A model generated the notes under the pieces. It had not been told where the DNA came from. It worked only from the letters and a program-made list of their open reading frames with translations, and searched no databases. From a virus: DNA of 45,379 nucleotides. The position numbers and the translations under genes were made by a program. Below, piece by piece: positions 8,778 through 14,937 of this stretch; positions within the stretch are counted from its first letter, which is position 1; each line of letters starts with the position of its first letter. The DNA lies in the IMG/VR virus record IMGVR_UViG_3300035703_000156, positions 1 to 45,379 of that record. One strand, given 5' to 3'.

Positions 8778-8990
8778 GAGTTGCCGATATCGGCACAGGC
8801 ATTTCTGCGGCACGAGTGTGGCGATATCGACAAGTTGTCGGGATTGCTTCTCATAAGCCGAGCTTGACTTGCGGCGATGAGATGTCAGCCCACCGCGCCA
8901 GCCTTGGCCGTGTAGTAGTACGCCCATAACCGAATAGAACCTCGCGCACGCCCTCGACGTTGTCGGGGGCGTTTCCATTTGGGGAGACAC
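8778..8990. promoter_or_regulatory. non-coding control region before the methyltransferase
   Basis: This 213 bp stretch has no convincing gene. It holds a perfect 14 bp palindrome at 8782-8795 (TGCCGATATCGGCA), a second CGATATCG at 8822-8829 (37 bp from the first, start to start), a 6+6 inverted repeat CGACAA-G-TTGTCG at 8828-8840, and a terminator-like hairpin at 8948-8972. The palindromes look like operator sites, possibly for feedback control of the methyltransferase. No clear -35/-10 pair was found. The same region recurs at 43202-43414. Confidence 0.5.
8948..8972 (+). terminator. hairpin terminator before the methyltransferase
   Basis: An 11 bp stem (one T-G wobble) with a GTT loop: arms 8948-8958 and 8962-8972, followed by GTTTCCATTT. 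The run of T is weak but the stem is strong, so it may end transcription from the fibre operon. It lies only 18 bp before the methyltransferase ATG. Identical copy at 43372-43396. Confidence 0.5.
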
Positions 8991-9782
8991 ATGGAGCCGT
9001 GGCACCACACCGACCAATTCACCCTCTACCGGGGTGAGGCTCTATCCGTCCTTGCCAGCCTCCCTACCGGGAGCGTTGACGCGGTCATCACCGACCCGCC
9101 CTATTCCAGCGGCGGACTCATGCGCAATGACCGCAGCGTCGACCCGTCAGCCAAGTACCGCGGCTGGAGCCAGGACGAGACTGGCAAGAGCGTGGCCCCC
9201 AAAAGCACCTACGACACGTTCACCGGCGACAACAGGGACCAGCGGTCGTACCTATTCTGGTCCGCCCTATGGCTAAGCGAGTGCCTGCGCATCACCAAGC
9301 CCGGTGGCACCCTGCTCACCTTTACCGACTGGCGGCAACTACCCATCTCCAGCGACGCCATCCAAGCGGGCGGCTGGGTCTGGCGAGCCATCGCCGTCTG
9401 GGATAAGGGCGTCGGCAGACCCGTCAAGGGCCGCTTCCGCAACCATGTTGAGTACCTGTTGTGGGCCACCAAAGGCGCCGCCCCACAGCGTGAGGGCGTC
9501 TATCTCAACTCGGTCCTCCGCTACTCAGCCCCCACCCACAAGGACCGGCAACACCTCACCCAAAAGCCCGTCGACCTCCTGCGCTACGTCATGCCCCTAG
9601 TCGAGCCCGGTGGCGTCGTGCTTGACCCCTTCATGGGCTCAGGCACCACGGGGGTCGCCGCGCTCTCAGAGGGCCGCACCTTCATCGGCGTGGAAATGGT
9701 GGACGAATACGCCAACATCGCCCGCGACCGCCTGACAGCAGCAGCCCATGACCAGCAACTCACCCTCGACGCATCGGCCTAG
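8991..9782 (+). CDS. DNA methyltransferase (N6-adenine or N4-cytosine, beta-class order)
   Basis: The protein has 263 aa. The catalytic DPPY motif is at residues 35-38 and the SAM-binding FMGSGTT motif (motif I) is at about 214-220, followed by GVEMVDEY. This IV-then-I order is that of the beta group of amino-methyltransferases. The region between them would hold the target-recognition part. ATG 8991 is chosen over an upstream TTG at 8979 because GGGGAG lies 5 bp before it. No restriction endonuclease is adjacent, so it is an orphan that most likely protects phage DNA from host restriction. The target site is unknown. Identical copy at 43415-44206. Confidence 0.9.
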   Translation: MEPWHHTDQFTLYRGEALSVLASLPTGSVDAVITDPPYSSGGLMRNDRSVDPSAKYRGWSQDETGKSVAPKSTYDTFTGDNRDQRSYLFWSALWLSECLRITKPGGTLLTFTDWRQLPISSDAIQAGGWVWRAIAVWDKGVGRPVKGRFRNHVEYLLWATKGAAPQREGVYLNSVLRYSAPTHKDRQHLTQKPVDLLRYVMPLVEPGGVVLDPFMGSGTTGVAALSEGRTFIGVEMVDEYANIARDRLTAAAHDQQLTLDASA

Positions 9783-9882
9783 CCTCGTCCTCGAACTGCC
9801 GCCCGACCGATGGGTCTACTGCCTCGCCTGCCAGAAACCGTGGCCGTGCGACGACGCACCGCCCGACTCGTGGCGCCCGTAG
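9748..9882 (+). CDS. small Cys-containing protein overlapping the methyltransferase
   Basis: A 44-aa frame starts at ATG 9748, 35 bp inside the 3' end of the methyltransferase in another frame. It contains WVYCLACQKPWPCDD, a CxxC...C cluster. Short proteins with this look are frequent in actinophages and may bind zinc. There is no clear Shine-Dalgarno, so translation would be coupled to the upstream gene. Not recognised beyond that. Identical copy at 44172-44306. Confidence 0.5.
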   Translation: MTSNSPSTHRPSLVLELPPDRWVYCLACQKPWPCDDAPPDSWRP

Positions 9883-9910
9883 TGTCAGCCCCGCGTGCCA
9901 CCCTTGACGC

Positions 9911-10261
9911 ATGACCTCACCATGCAACAATCCCGCCGAAGCGGCCCAGCCTGACGAGTTCTTTCCGGCGTGCCCGACCTGTCATTCACAGGGCCGCCGA
10001 TGCGTGAACCCTGACGGCTCCCTGGCATGGCCCTGGCACACGTCGAGGGCCGTCCTGCGGGATGTGGAGTGGCTGGCCTCGGACCGCGTCGGCATGGGTT
10101 TCACGGACACGCTCAAGGATTCCACCGCGCATGTGGCGGCCTACTTGGCTGGTGTCGCGGACGCCCGCCAGGGCACCGTCGTGGTCGACCCTGACGCGGT
10201 CTTGCCGGACCTCATCGCGGCGCTGGAAATCCTGCGGGAATCCGTAGCGCCTCGGCAATAA
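9911..10261 (+). CDS. small phage zinc-binding domain protein
   Basis: The protein has 116 aa. Residues about 20-45 follow CPxCHSQGRRCxxPDG...WH, the CxxC-x(5-6)-C-x(n)-H pattern of the small zinc-binding domain found in many actinobacterial and actinophage proteins. The rest is helical (about 55-112). A nucleic-acid contact is plausible but not shown. Its TAA ends 7 bp before the right edge of the direct repeat, so the cassette carries this gene intact. Identical copy at 44335-44685. Confidence 0.65.
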   Translation: MTSPCNNPAEAAQPDEFFPACPTCHSQGRRCVNPDGSLAWPWHTSRAVLRDVEWLASDRVGMGFTDTLKDSTAHVAAYLAGVADARQGTVVVDPDAVLPDLIAALEILRESVAPRQ

Positions 10262-10262
10262 C

Positions 10263-10709
10263 TTGCCAGTTACCGTCACGCAATTTCTCGCGTCGCTAAT
10301 CACTTTCGCGACACGCCGCGCTGTCGGTCAGGTCTGCGACCATGAGCTAGTGCAGCATCACCCCAAGTGCCCGATCTACGGCGACCCTAAGTGGGCGCAC
10401 GTCGATGAGTGCGGCCCGTGCGATGTCCTCAACCGGCAAGAGATAGTTACGGCCTTACAGCACGACCCGCTCTGCGCACACCACGGCATCGAAAACCCCG
10501 AAAACGCACCCCAGGGCCCACGTTGCCAATGCCTCATCATCGCCCAGGCGCGCGCGGACGAGCGAGCTGCCTGCGTCAAGATTGTGGAGGGCGCCTACAT
10601 CGTCAACGCCGAGCGGAGCCGTGACTGGAACGTCGGCGTCCGCACGGCGGTCGAATACCTGACCGGCGATTATGAAACGCCGCAACGTCAGACACCTGTG
10701 GCACGATGA
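10263..10709 (+). CDS. hypothetical Cys/His-rich protein at the repeat edge
   Basis: The protein would have 148 aa. The only in-frame start upstream of the Cys-rich part is TTG 10263, within the last 6 bp of the repeat; the frame is closed by TAG at 10245. It contains CDHELVQHHPKCP, CGPCD, CAHHG and CQCLIIAQARADER clusters, suggesting one or two zinc sites, then a helical tail. The gene occurs only after the left repeat copy; the right copy is followed by two much smaller frames. It may be a native gene whose start lies exactly at the junction, or one trimmed by recombination. Function not recognised. Confidence 0.55.
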   Translation: MPVTVTQFLASLITFATRRAVGQVCDHELVQHHPKCPIYGDPKWAHVDECGPCDVLNRQEIVTALQHDPLCAHHGIENPENAPQGPRCQCLIIAQARADERAACVKIVEGAYIVNAERSRDWNVGVRTAVEYLTGDYETPQRQTPVAR

Positions 10710-10787
10710 GCACGTCCATGAGCGAGGACTGAACCTGCTCCGCTGAACCGCCTTGGCTATGGCGGGATCGTCAGTAAATGCCCTGGA

Positions 10788-10808
10788 GCCCCCGACAACC
10801 TCGGGGGC
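10788..10808 (+). terminator. hairpin terminator 1 before lysis genes
   Basis: Perfect 8 bp stem GCCCCCGA/TCGGGGGC with a CAACC loop, followed by TTTGG. The same hairpin with a different loop is found at 44946-44972, indicating that the structure rather than the loop sequence is kept. Confidence 0.6.
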
Positions 10809-10851
10809 TTTGGCATGTCCGTAACTGCTGCGTTGCGATCCGCTACACCCC

Positions 10852-10872
10852 AGCCCCCGACAGTCGGGGGCT
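10852..10872 (+). terminator. hairpin 2 before lysis genes
   Basis: Perfect 9 bp stem AGCCCCCGA/TCGGGGGCT with a CAG loop, followed by TCCCC. It repeats the stem of the hairpin 44 bp upstream. It could be a second terminator or an RNA stability element just before the lysis operon. Confidence 0.5.
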
Positions 10873-10896
10873 TCCCCATATCCAAGGAGCCCACCT

Positions 10897-11175
10897 ATGA
10901 GCGACGGCGTCGTCGTGACACCCGAGGAGATGTTCGCCCTGTTGCGCCGCATTGACGCCACCGTGACGCGCATCTCCCAGGCCGTCGACTCCCTCGACGA
11001 CCGGGTCGCAGACCACGAGGCCCGGCTCCGCGTCATCGAGCAGCGCGAGGACCTGTCCCGCCGAGTCGGCGACATTGAGTCCCGCCTCGCTGCCGTCCAG
11101 TCCCGCGTCTGGGCTTTCCCATCCCTCGCCGGTGTCGCCGCGGTCGTGGCCGTCGCCGTCGCTCTGATCCGCTAG
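10897..11175 (+). CDS. coiled-coil protein with C-terminal membrane anchor, lysis region
   Basis: The protein has 92 aa. Residues about 8-65 are a heptad-rich coiled coil (VDSLDDRVADHEARLRVIE), then a single C-terminal transmembrane helix (about 72-91, VAAVVAVAVALI). AAGGAG precedes the ATG. It is directly upstream of the two-helix holin candidate and the amidase, so a role in lysis timing is likely. The counterpart at 45055-45342 has the membrane segment at the opposite end. Confidence 0.65.
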   Translation: MSDGVVVTPEEMFALLRRIDATVTRISQAVDSLDDRVADHEARLRVIEQREDLSRRVGDIESRLAAVQSRVWAFPSLAGVAAVVAVAVALIR

Positions 11176-11183
11176 GAGAACCC

Positions 11184-11489
11184 ATGCCCGACGGCACCAC
11201 CCAATCCCGCCACCCGTGGCGCGCGACAGCTCGCACCATCTTCGCCGCCGGCGTCGCCCTGCTCACCCTGCTCCCCGTGATCGCCATGACCGCGGGCATC
11301 GACACCGTCCCGGCCGTCGCCCAGGTCCTCCTCGTCGCCGGTGCTGTGACCCGCATCCTCGCCCTGCCTGGGGTGGAGAAGTGGATGGAGCTCTACGTCC
11401 CGTGGCTCGCCGCCTCGCCTGTCGAGGGCATCGCCTCGGACCTGTTCGACATCTTCGGAGACGACGAGGACGAGGAGTGGATGCGCTGA
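11184..11489 (+). CDS. putative holin (two membrane helices)
   Basis: The protein has 101 aa. A basic N-terminus is followed by two hydrophobic segments (about 19-37 and 43-62) and an acidic C-terminus ending DDEDEEWMR. Size, topology and location directly before the endolysin (TGATG overlap) fit an actinophage holin, which would perforate the cytoplasmic membrane to release the amidase. TAGGAGAACCC upstream is a good ribosome-binding site. Confidence 0.7.
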   Translation: MPDGTTQSRHPWRATARTIFAAGVALLTLLPVIAMTAGIDTVPAVAQVLLVAGAVTRILALPGVEKWMELYVPWLAASPVEGIASDLFDIFGDDEDEEWMR

Positions 11490-12271
11490 TGGCGCGCACT
11501 AACATCGCCGACGCCGCCGACATCCTGCGCGCCGCGGGCGTGCCGGTGATCGAGGAGACCTACGTCCAGGGCCCCTACAAGGGCAAGCGCTGGCAGGACG
11601 TCGGCTGGCAGGGCCAGGGCTACCGCGACGTGAAGTTCATCATGTGGCATCACGACGCGAGTCCAACCGGGGACTCACCCGGTGCGCTGTGGTGGATGAT
11701 GAATAACGCCCTCGCCCCGGCCGGTTGCATCTGGGTCTGCTCAGGATGCAACGGCACCCACGCCTCGGGGACCTGGCACCTCATCGCCGGCCGCCTGAGC
11801 AACCACGCCGGCACCGGCGGCCCCGGCTGGGGTGTGATGAAGGACCAGATGAACGCCTACGCGGTAGGCATCGAGACCGATCACACCTACGGCGAGTCGT
11901 GGGCACCGCCCAAGAAGCAAGCCCAGCTCGACTCCCTACGCCTCGGCACCGCGGCGCTGATGAACGCCTACGGCCTCTCGCCTAATCCGTCGCTCCTGCG
12001 GCACCTCGACTGGACTAACGGCATGATCGACGGCGTCCCGCGCCTGCCGACATTCGGTCGCAAGAACGACCTCGACGGCGTCGACATCCACGAGGAGCGC
12101 ATCCGCGTCGCCGCACTCATGCGGACCCTCGGCAAGCCCACCGCCGCCGACCGTATCCGCACGCGCATCGCTCGCCTGATCCGTCAGCGCGACAAGGTCA
12201 AGGCCGAGGGCGGCGACGTGCGCCCACTTACTCAGCGAATCCGAGAGCTGCGCGCCAAGCTGCGCGGCTGA
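11489..12271 (+). CDS. endolysin, N-acetylmuramoyl-L-alanine amidase (Amidase_2/PGRP type)
   Basis: The protein has 260 aa and would cut the amide bond between muramic acid and the peptide stem at the end of infection. Candidate zinc or catalytic residues are in MWHHDAS (about 52-58), GTWHLIAG (about 94-101), SNHAG (about 104-108), an ETDH at about 129-132 and HLDW near 172. Residues 205-260 are basic and helical and may be the wall-binding part; no LysM or PGRP_1 tail is obvious. ATG 11489 overlaps the holin stop; a longer frame from 11216 would run through the holin gene and is rejected. No signal peptide is seen, so export depends on the holin. Confidence 0.85.
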   Translation: MARTNIADAADILRAAGVPVIEETYVQGPYKGKRWQDVGWQGQGYRDVKFIMWHHDASPTGDSPGALWWMMNNALAPAGCIWVCSGCNGTHASGTWHLIAGRLSNHAGTGGPGWGVMKDQMNAYAVGIETDHTYGESWAPPKKQAQLDSLRLGTAALMNAYGLSPNPSLLRHLDWTNGMIDGVPRLPTFGRKNDLDGVDIHEERIRVAALMRTLGKPTAADRIRTRIARLIRQRDKVKAEGGDVRPLTQRIRELRAKLRG

Positions 12272-12293
12272 CCACCACGACCGGGGAGGGACT

Positions 12294-12566
12294 GTGGCAC
12301 TACTCGACGAGCTCACGGCACTACAGACGGCACGACCGAAACCCGGCGGGACACCGTGCCGGATGGCGACGGTCCTCGGGGGTATGAGCCCTGAGGAACG
12401 CGCCGCCCTGGAGCACCTACTTGACGCCACTAGCGTCCAAGCCCCGCAGATCGCGGCGGCCCTAGCGCGCAACGGCTACGAGGTGAACGCCGCACAGATC
12501 GGCCACCACCGTCGCCGCGTCCGAGGTGGCGGGTGCTCCTGTCCCCGACCCGACGAGGTGGCATGA
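12294..12566 (+). CDS. putative DNA-binding protein, actinophage family
   Basis: The protein has 90 aa, starts at GTG 12294 after GGGAGGGACT and overlaps the next gene by ATGA. It has a conserved core of the form CxMxxVLxxMSPEERAALE...L, then a predicted helix-turn-helix (APQIAAALARNGYEVNAAQIGHHRRR) and a C-terminal CSCPRP. I know similar short proteins near early genes of actinophages, where no function is proven. It could bind DNA as a regulator; a small-terminase role is less likely because a better candidate lies at 23810-24253. Confidence 0.55.
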   Translation: MALLDELTALQTARPKPGGTPCRMATVLGGMSPEERAALEHLLDATSVQAPQIAAALARNGYEVNAAQIGHHRRRVRGGGCSCPRPDEVA

Positions 12567-13327
12567 GTCTCCTAGATGACCTCCTGTCGCTAGAGCCCAA
12601 CGATCCGAAAGTCCTTACGCTTGACATTGAGACGAGCCCCAACGTCGTCTACGCCTGGGGCTTGTACGACCAGAACATCGGCATCACCCAAGTCATTGAG
12701 CCAAGCCGCGTCCTATGCGTCGCGGCTAAGTGGCTGGACTCCCCGGACGTGACCTTCCTGTCCGAGTACCACGACGGCCGCCCAGCGATGCTCGCGGGGA
12801 TATGGGACATGGTGAATGAGGCCGACATCGTCGTCGGCTACAACCACGTCAGCTTCGACATGCCGCACCTCAATCGCGAGTGGGTGTCCGCTGACTACGG
12901 CCCGCCGTCGCCGTACAAGAACGTCGACCTCTACCGGGTGAACCGGCAGGCGTTCAAGTTCGCCAGCAACAAGCTCGGCTACGTCACCAACCGGCTCGGG
13001 CTTGACACCAAAATAGAGACAGGCGGCCAGTACCTCTGGAATCGCGTCCTGGCGAATGACCCGGAGGCGTGGGATCTGTTCGCCGACTACAACGTCACCG
13101 ACGTCCGCATCACCGAGGCGCTATTCATGCGCCTGCGCGCGTGGATCAAGTTGCCGCACCTCGGTCTGTGGTCCGGCGAGCTGTCCGACTGCTACGCCTG
13201 CGGAGGCACCGAGCTGACCCCGGCCGGCACGGTCTACGCGACCGCGAACGCCTGGCCCAAGCTCGTATGTGAGGACTGCGGCGCATGGAACAAGGTGCTC
13301 AAGAACGGCCAGACACGCGCGGCATAG
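12563..13327 (+). CDS. 3'-5' exonuclease, DnaQ/DNA-pol-B-exo-like, with zinc ribbon
   Basis: The protein has 254 aa. It carries the three exonuclease motifs: Exo I LDIET (D21, E23), Exo II NHVSFD (N94, D99) and Exo III YNVTD (Y176, D180), i.e. the DEDDy type. A C-terminal zinc ribbon has C210xxC213 and C236xxC239. There is no polymerase domain, so it is a stand-alone nuclease that may edit, trim or degrade DNA, possibly together with the RecT-like protein at 14934. ATG 12563 overlaps the upstream stop; an upstream GTG at 12533 lies inside the previous gene. Confidence 0.82.
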   Translation: MSLLDDLLSLEPNDPKVLTLDIETSPNVVYAWGLYDQNIGITQVIEPSRVLCVAAKWLDSPDVTFLSEYHDGRPAMLAGIWDMVNEADIVVGYNHVSFDMPHLNREWVSADYGPPSPYKNVDLYRVNRQAFKFASNKLGYVTNRLGLDTKIETGGQYLWNRVLANDPEAWDLFADYNVTDVRITEALFMRLRAWIKLPHLGLWSGELSDCYACGGTELTPAGTVYATANAWPKLVCEDCGAWNKVLKNGQTRAA

Positions 13328-13339
13328 AAGGGGAGACCA

Positions 13340-13633
13340 ATGGATGTCAGGCGCCAGGTACTCGACGAGGCAGGCCGCCTCATCTCAGGCGACCGCCGCT
13401 CAACCCACGGCGACTACGGGCAAGAGGCCAAGCGCATCGGACGCCTGTGGGCCGCGCTCCTCAATCTGCCCGAGGACATCCCACCGCGCACCGTGGCGGC
13501 AATGATGGTCGCGCTCAAGCTCGCCAGACTCACGAGCCCGACCGGACGCCCTGGCCGAGACTCGTGGGTGGACGCGATTGGCTACAGCGCGCTCGGCGCA
13601 CAGATTGACGCGGACCTCGGGCTCGACAGGTGA
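13340..13633 (+). CDS. DUF6378-like phage protein
   Basis: The protein has 97 aa. The layout (a STHGDY turn, a helix IGRLWAALL, TVAAMMVALKLARL and a terminal DSWVDAIGYSAL) matches a small helical phage family that I believe is DUF6378. The alternation of Lys/Arg and Asp on helices resembles the all-alpha MazG-like fold, but the metal-binding ExxE set is not evident. Function unknown. GGGGAG precedes the ATG. Confidence 0.6.
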   Translation: MDVRRQVLDEAGRLISGDRRSTHGDYGQEAKRIGRLWAALLNLPEDIPPRTVAAMMVALKLARLTSPTGRPGRDSWVDAIGYSALGAQIDADLGLDR

Positions 13634-13875
13634 AGGTGACCATCGCCATCGGCGGCGTCGAGGTCACCCTGTCCGGCCTCGACATGGACGTCGCCCAGGT
13701 CCGCTCGCTCATGCGCCACGCCGCGTCCATCGCCCTCGCCCTACCCCGCGACGAGCCCGACACCGACGTCAGCGTCGAGCCCGAGCGGCACCCCCTCGGC
13801 TTCACCGTGCACACCGAGCTCGACCCCGAGCGCGGGGCCGTCCACGGCCCCGACTGGTACGACGACGAGGACTAA
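13630..13875 (+). CDS. small acidic hypothetical protein
   Basis: The protein has 81 aa with a GTG start overlapping the previous stop (GTGA). An N-terminal beta-hairpin (VTIAIGGVEVTLSG) and a helix (VRSLMRHAASIALAL) are followed by an acidic tail ending DWYDDED. Not recognised. It is the last rightward gene before the convergent terminator. Confidence 0.55.
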   Translation: MKVTIAIGGVEVTLSGLDMDVAQVRSLMRHAASIALALPRDEPDTDVSVEPERHPLGFTVHTELDPERGAVHGPDWYDDED

Positions 13876-13885
13876 CCCACAGACC

Positions 13886-13929
13886 GCGCCCCCGCTCCCC
13901 GGACCTCCCCGCCGGGTGAGCGGGGGCGC
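13886..13929. terminator. bidirectional terminator between convergent genes
   Basis: Arms GCGCCCCCGCTC (13886-13897) and GAGCGGGGGCGC (13918-13929) form a perfect 12 bp stem with a 20-base loop. It lies between the stop of the rightward gene ending at 13875 and the 3' end of the leftward gene at 13938, so it can stop transcription from both sides. It lacks a long T run, as is common in high-GC phages. Confidence 0.7.
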
Positions 13930-13937
13930 ACCCCTAT

Positions 13938-14279
13938 CTAGGCCGACAACCTCGCCAGCCGCAACGCCGCCGACGCCGCCGCGAGTGCCGCCTCCGCGGC
14001 CTCTAGCGCCACCGCTGAGCGCTCGGGCGTGTCTTTGGGAGTGTCGCCGCGCGTGTCGGATGTCGCCTCGGGCGTGTCGCCCTCGCGTGTCGCGAGCCCT
14101 TGGCTGACATACCAATCCTGTACGCGCTTATCTAAGGCGTCCCGATTGACCGGCAGGAAGCCCCAGCGCTCCAGCTGGATCGTCGTCTCCCGGTCCCCTG
14201 CATTGAGCCCCTCGACGGGCTTCCCCGCCTCACGGGCCGCGCTTAGAGCCTGCCTGACGTCGGTCCTCGCGTATGGCAT
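13938..14279 (-). CDS. reverse-strand gene at the early control region, candidate regulator
   Basis: The protein has 113 aa. ATG at 14279 is chosen because the reverse strand reads GGAGGGGAGTGGCA directly before it; a longer frame from 14303 lacks such a site. The N-terminal half is basic and helical (DVRQALSAAREAG, ETTIQLERWGFLPV) and the C-terminal half is a Thr/Asp-rich linker followed by an Ala-rich amphipathic helix (ALEAAEAALAAASAALRLARL). It is one of only two leftward genes and reads away from the early leader. That is where a repressor would be expected, but no clear helix-turn-helix signature is visible. A DNA-binding or antirepressor role is inference. Confidence 0.6.
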   Translation of the reverse strand: MPYARTDVRQALSAAREAGKPVEGLNAGDRETTIQLERWGFLPVNRDALDKRVQDWYVSQGLATREGDTPEATSDTRGDTPKDTPERSAVALEAAEAALAAASAALRLARLSA

Positions 14280-14468
14280 TGCCACTCCCCTCCTGTGGGT
14301 CAACGCCGTGATCTACGGCGCGCCCAATGAGGGTCCTTGACATTTGACCGGTCAGCATTAGGTTTGGCTCTTGACATAACCCAAACCGCGTGCGCGTGCT
14401 ATCCGACCGTTCTGTACGTTATCGGCGTCTAGGACCCACGCGGCCACCGTAAGTCAGGGGGACCGCTG

Positions 14469-14537
14469 ATGGAAGCCAGCCAAGCCGTTTCTAAGGCAAC
14501 CGCAATCCAATCGTCACATATCGGGCACTTCGCCTAG
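14469..14537 (+). CDS. possible 22-aa leader peptide
   Basis: ATG 14469 is preceded by CAGGGGGACCGCTG, a good ribosome-binding site, and reads 22 codons (MEASQAVSKATAIQSSHIGHF, then A) to TAG at 14535. It ends 9 bp before two tandem hairpins, the usual geometry of a leader peptide in an attenuator. There is no run of one regulatory codon, so the case rests on the ribosome-binding site and position only. Confidence 0.3.
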   Translation: MEASQAVSKATAIQSSHIGHFA

Positions 14538-14546
14538 CACCTGTCT

Positions 14547-14572
14547 CCGACCTCTGTCCCCCCGGAGGTCGG
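14547..14572 (+). promoter_or_regulatory. leader hairpin 1
   Basis: Perfect 8 bp stem CCGACCTC/GAGGTCGG around a C-rich loop (TGTCCCCCCG). It lies just after the possible leader peptide. With no T run it is more likely an attenuator or antiterminator element than a simple terminator. Confidence 0.5.
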
Positions 14573-14575
14573 CTC

Positions 14576-14616
14576 GGGCGGGCGCGGTGCCCCCTGTCCA
14601 TGCACCGTGCCCGCCC
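14576..14616 (+). promoter_or_regulatory. leader hairpin 2
   Basis: Arms 14576-14590 (GGGCGGGCGCGGTGC) and 14602-14616 (GCACCGTGCCCGCCC) give a 15 bp stem with one G-T wobble and an 11-base loop. It ends 42 bp before the first early gene and follows hairpin 1 by 3 bp. Confidence 0.55.
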
Positions 14617-14658
14617 CCTACCTATCCGACTGGACAACGGACCCAAGGGGGTCAGCAC

Positions 14659-14937
14659 ATGGCACCACCCACCAATCCCAAGAACGTCCCCACGAGCGGG
14701 ACGATGACCTATGCGGCGCTAGAGCGGGTCACCCCGCAACAGCTCCGCGCGATCTCCATGCTCAAGCGCACCGCGGGCAACCCGCCCACCTGGGACGCCA
14801 CCTGTGAGCTCATCCTCGGCAAGGACTGGGACGGCGTCTACGAGACCCTGTCCAAGGCCGCCGCCTCATGGCTCATCAACGGACTACGCCGCGGCCTCAT
14901 CGAGGTCGCCCAGCCCGAGGACCTGGTGCTCCCATGA
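14659..14937 (+). CDS. early hypothetical protein
   Basis: The protein has 92 aa. ATG 14659 is preceded by AAGGGGGTCAGCAC; an in-frame GTG at 14587 lies inside the leader hairpin and is rejected. It is mostly helical (TPQQLRAISMLKRTAG, ETLSKAAASWLINGLRRGLIEVA) and may be a winged-helix-like fold. It is the first gene of a long overlapped early operon and is coupled by ATGA to the RecT-like gene. Function unknown. Confidence 0.5.
   Translation: MAPPTNPKNVPTSGTMTYAALERVTPQQLRAISMLKRTAGNPPTWDATCELILGKDWDGVYETLSKAAASWLINGLRRGLIEVAQPEDLVLP

Larger units (their letters stand above)
6811..10268. repeat. left copy of a 3,458 bp direct repeat (tail-fibre/methyltransferase cassette)
   Basis: Bases 6811-10268 recur at 41235-44692, offset 34,424. 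I compared many stretches, including intergenic ones, and found no difference; all the contained reading frames translate identically. The bases just outside differ (6810 C against 41234 T; 10269 G against 44693 A). The left edge lies in frame inside two otherwise different fibre genes, and the right edge lies 7 bp past the stop of a small zinc-binding gene. Homology between the flanks continues beyond the right edge only in short diverged blocks. Confidence 0.97.
10710..10896. other. intergenic region with two G-rich hairpins before the lysis genes
   Basis: This 187 bp stretch shares about 100 bp of clearly homologous but diverged sequence with 44876-44990 (CCATGAGCGAGGACTGAACC, then an arm pair CCGCC...GGCGG around GGCTAT, then the hairpin, then GGCATGTCCGTAAC). 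It contains two terminator-like hairpins described separately. No promoter consensus is obvious. AAGGAG at the end serves the next gene. Confidence 0.6.
14280..14658. promoter_or_regulatory. early control/leader region with operator palindrome and tandem hairpins
   Basis: This is the longest stretch (379 bp) without a sure gene. It contains a 10 bp palindrome TGACCGGTCA (14345-14354). Inverted arms GGTTTGG (14361-14367) and CCAAACC (14381-14387) bracket a TTGACA (14371-14376), and another TTGACA lies at 14337-14342. There is a possible 22-codon leader frame (14469-14537) and two strong hairpins (14547-14572, 14576-14616). It lies between the leftward gene at 13938 and the rightward early operon starting at 14659. 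It looks like a lysogeny/early-gene switch or attenuator. No convincing -10 at the right spacing was found. Confidence 0.6.

Noticed and set aside
11216-12271. Extended 351-aa version of the endolysin starting at 11216
   Set aside because: The added N-terminus is an Arg/Pro-rich translation of the holin gene in another frame; the TGATG overlap at 11489 is the natural start.
14337-14342. TTGACA as the -35 of a promoter for the early operon
   Set aside because: No acceptable -10 lies 16-19 bp downstream. Kept only as part of the control region.
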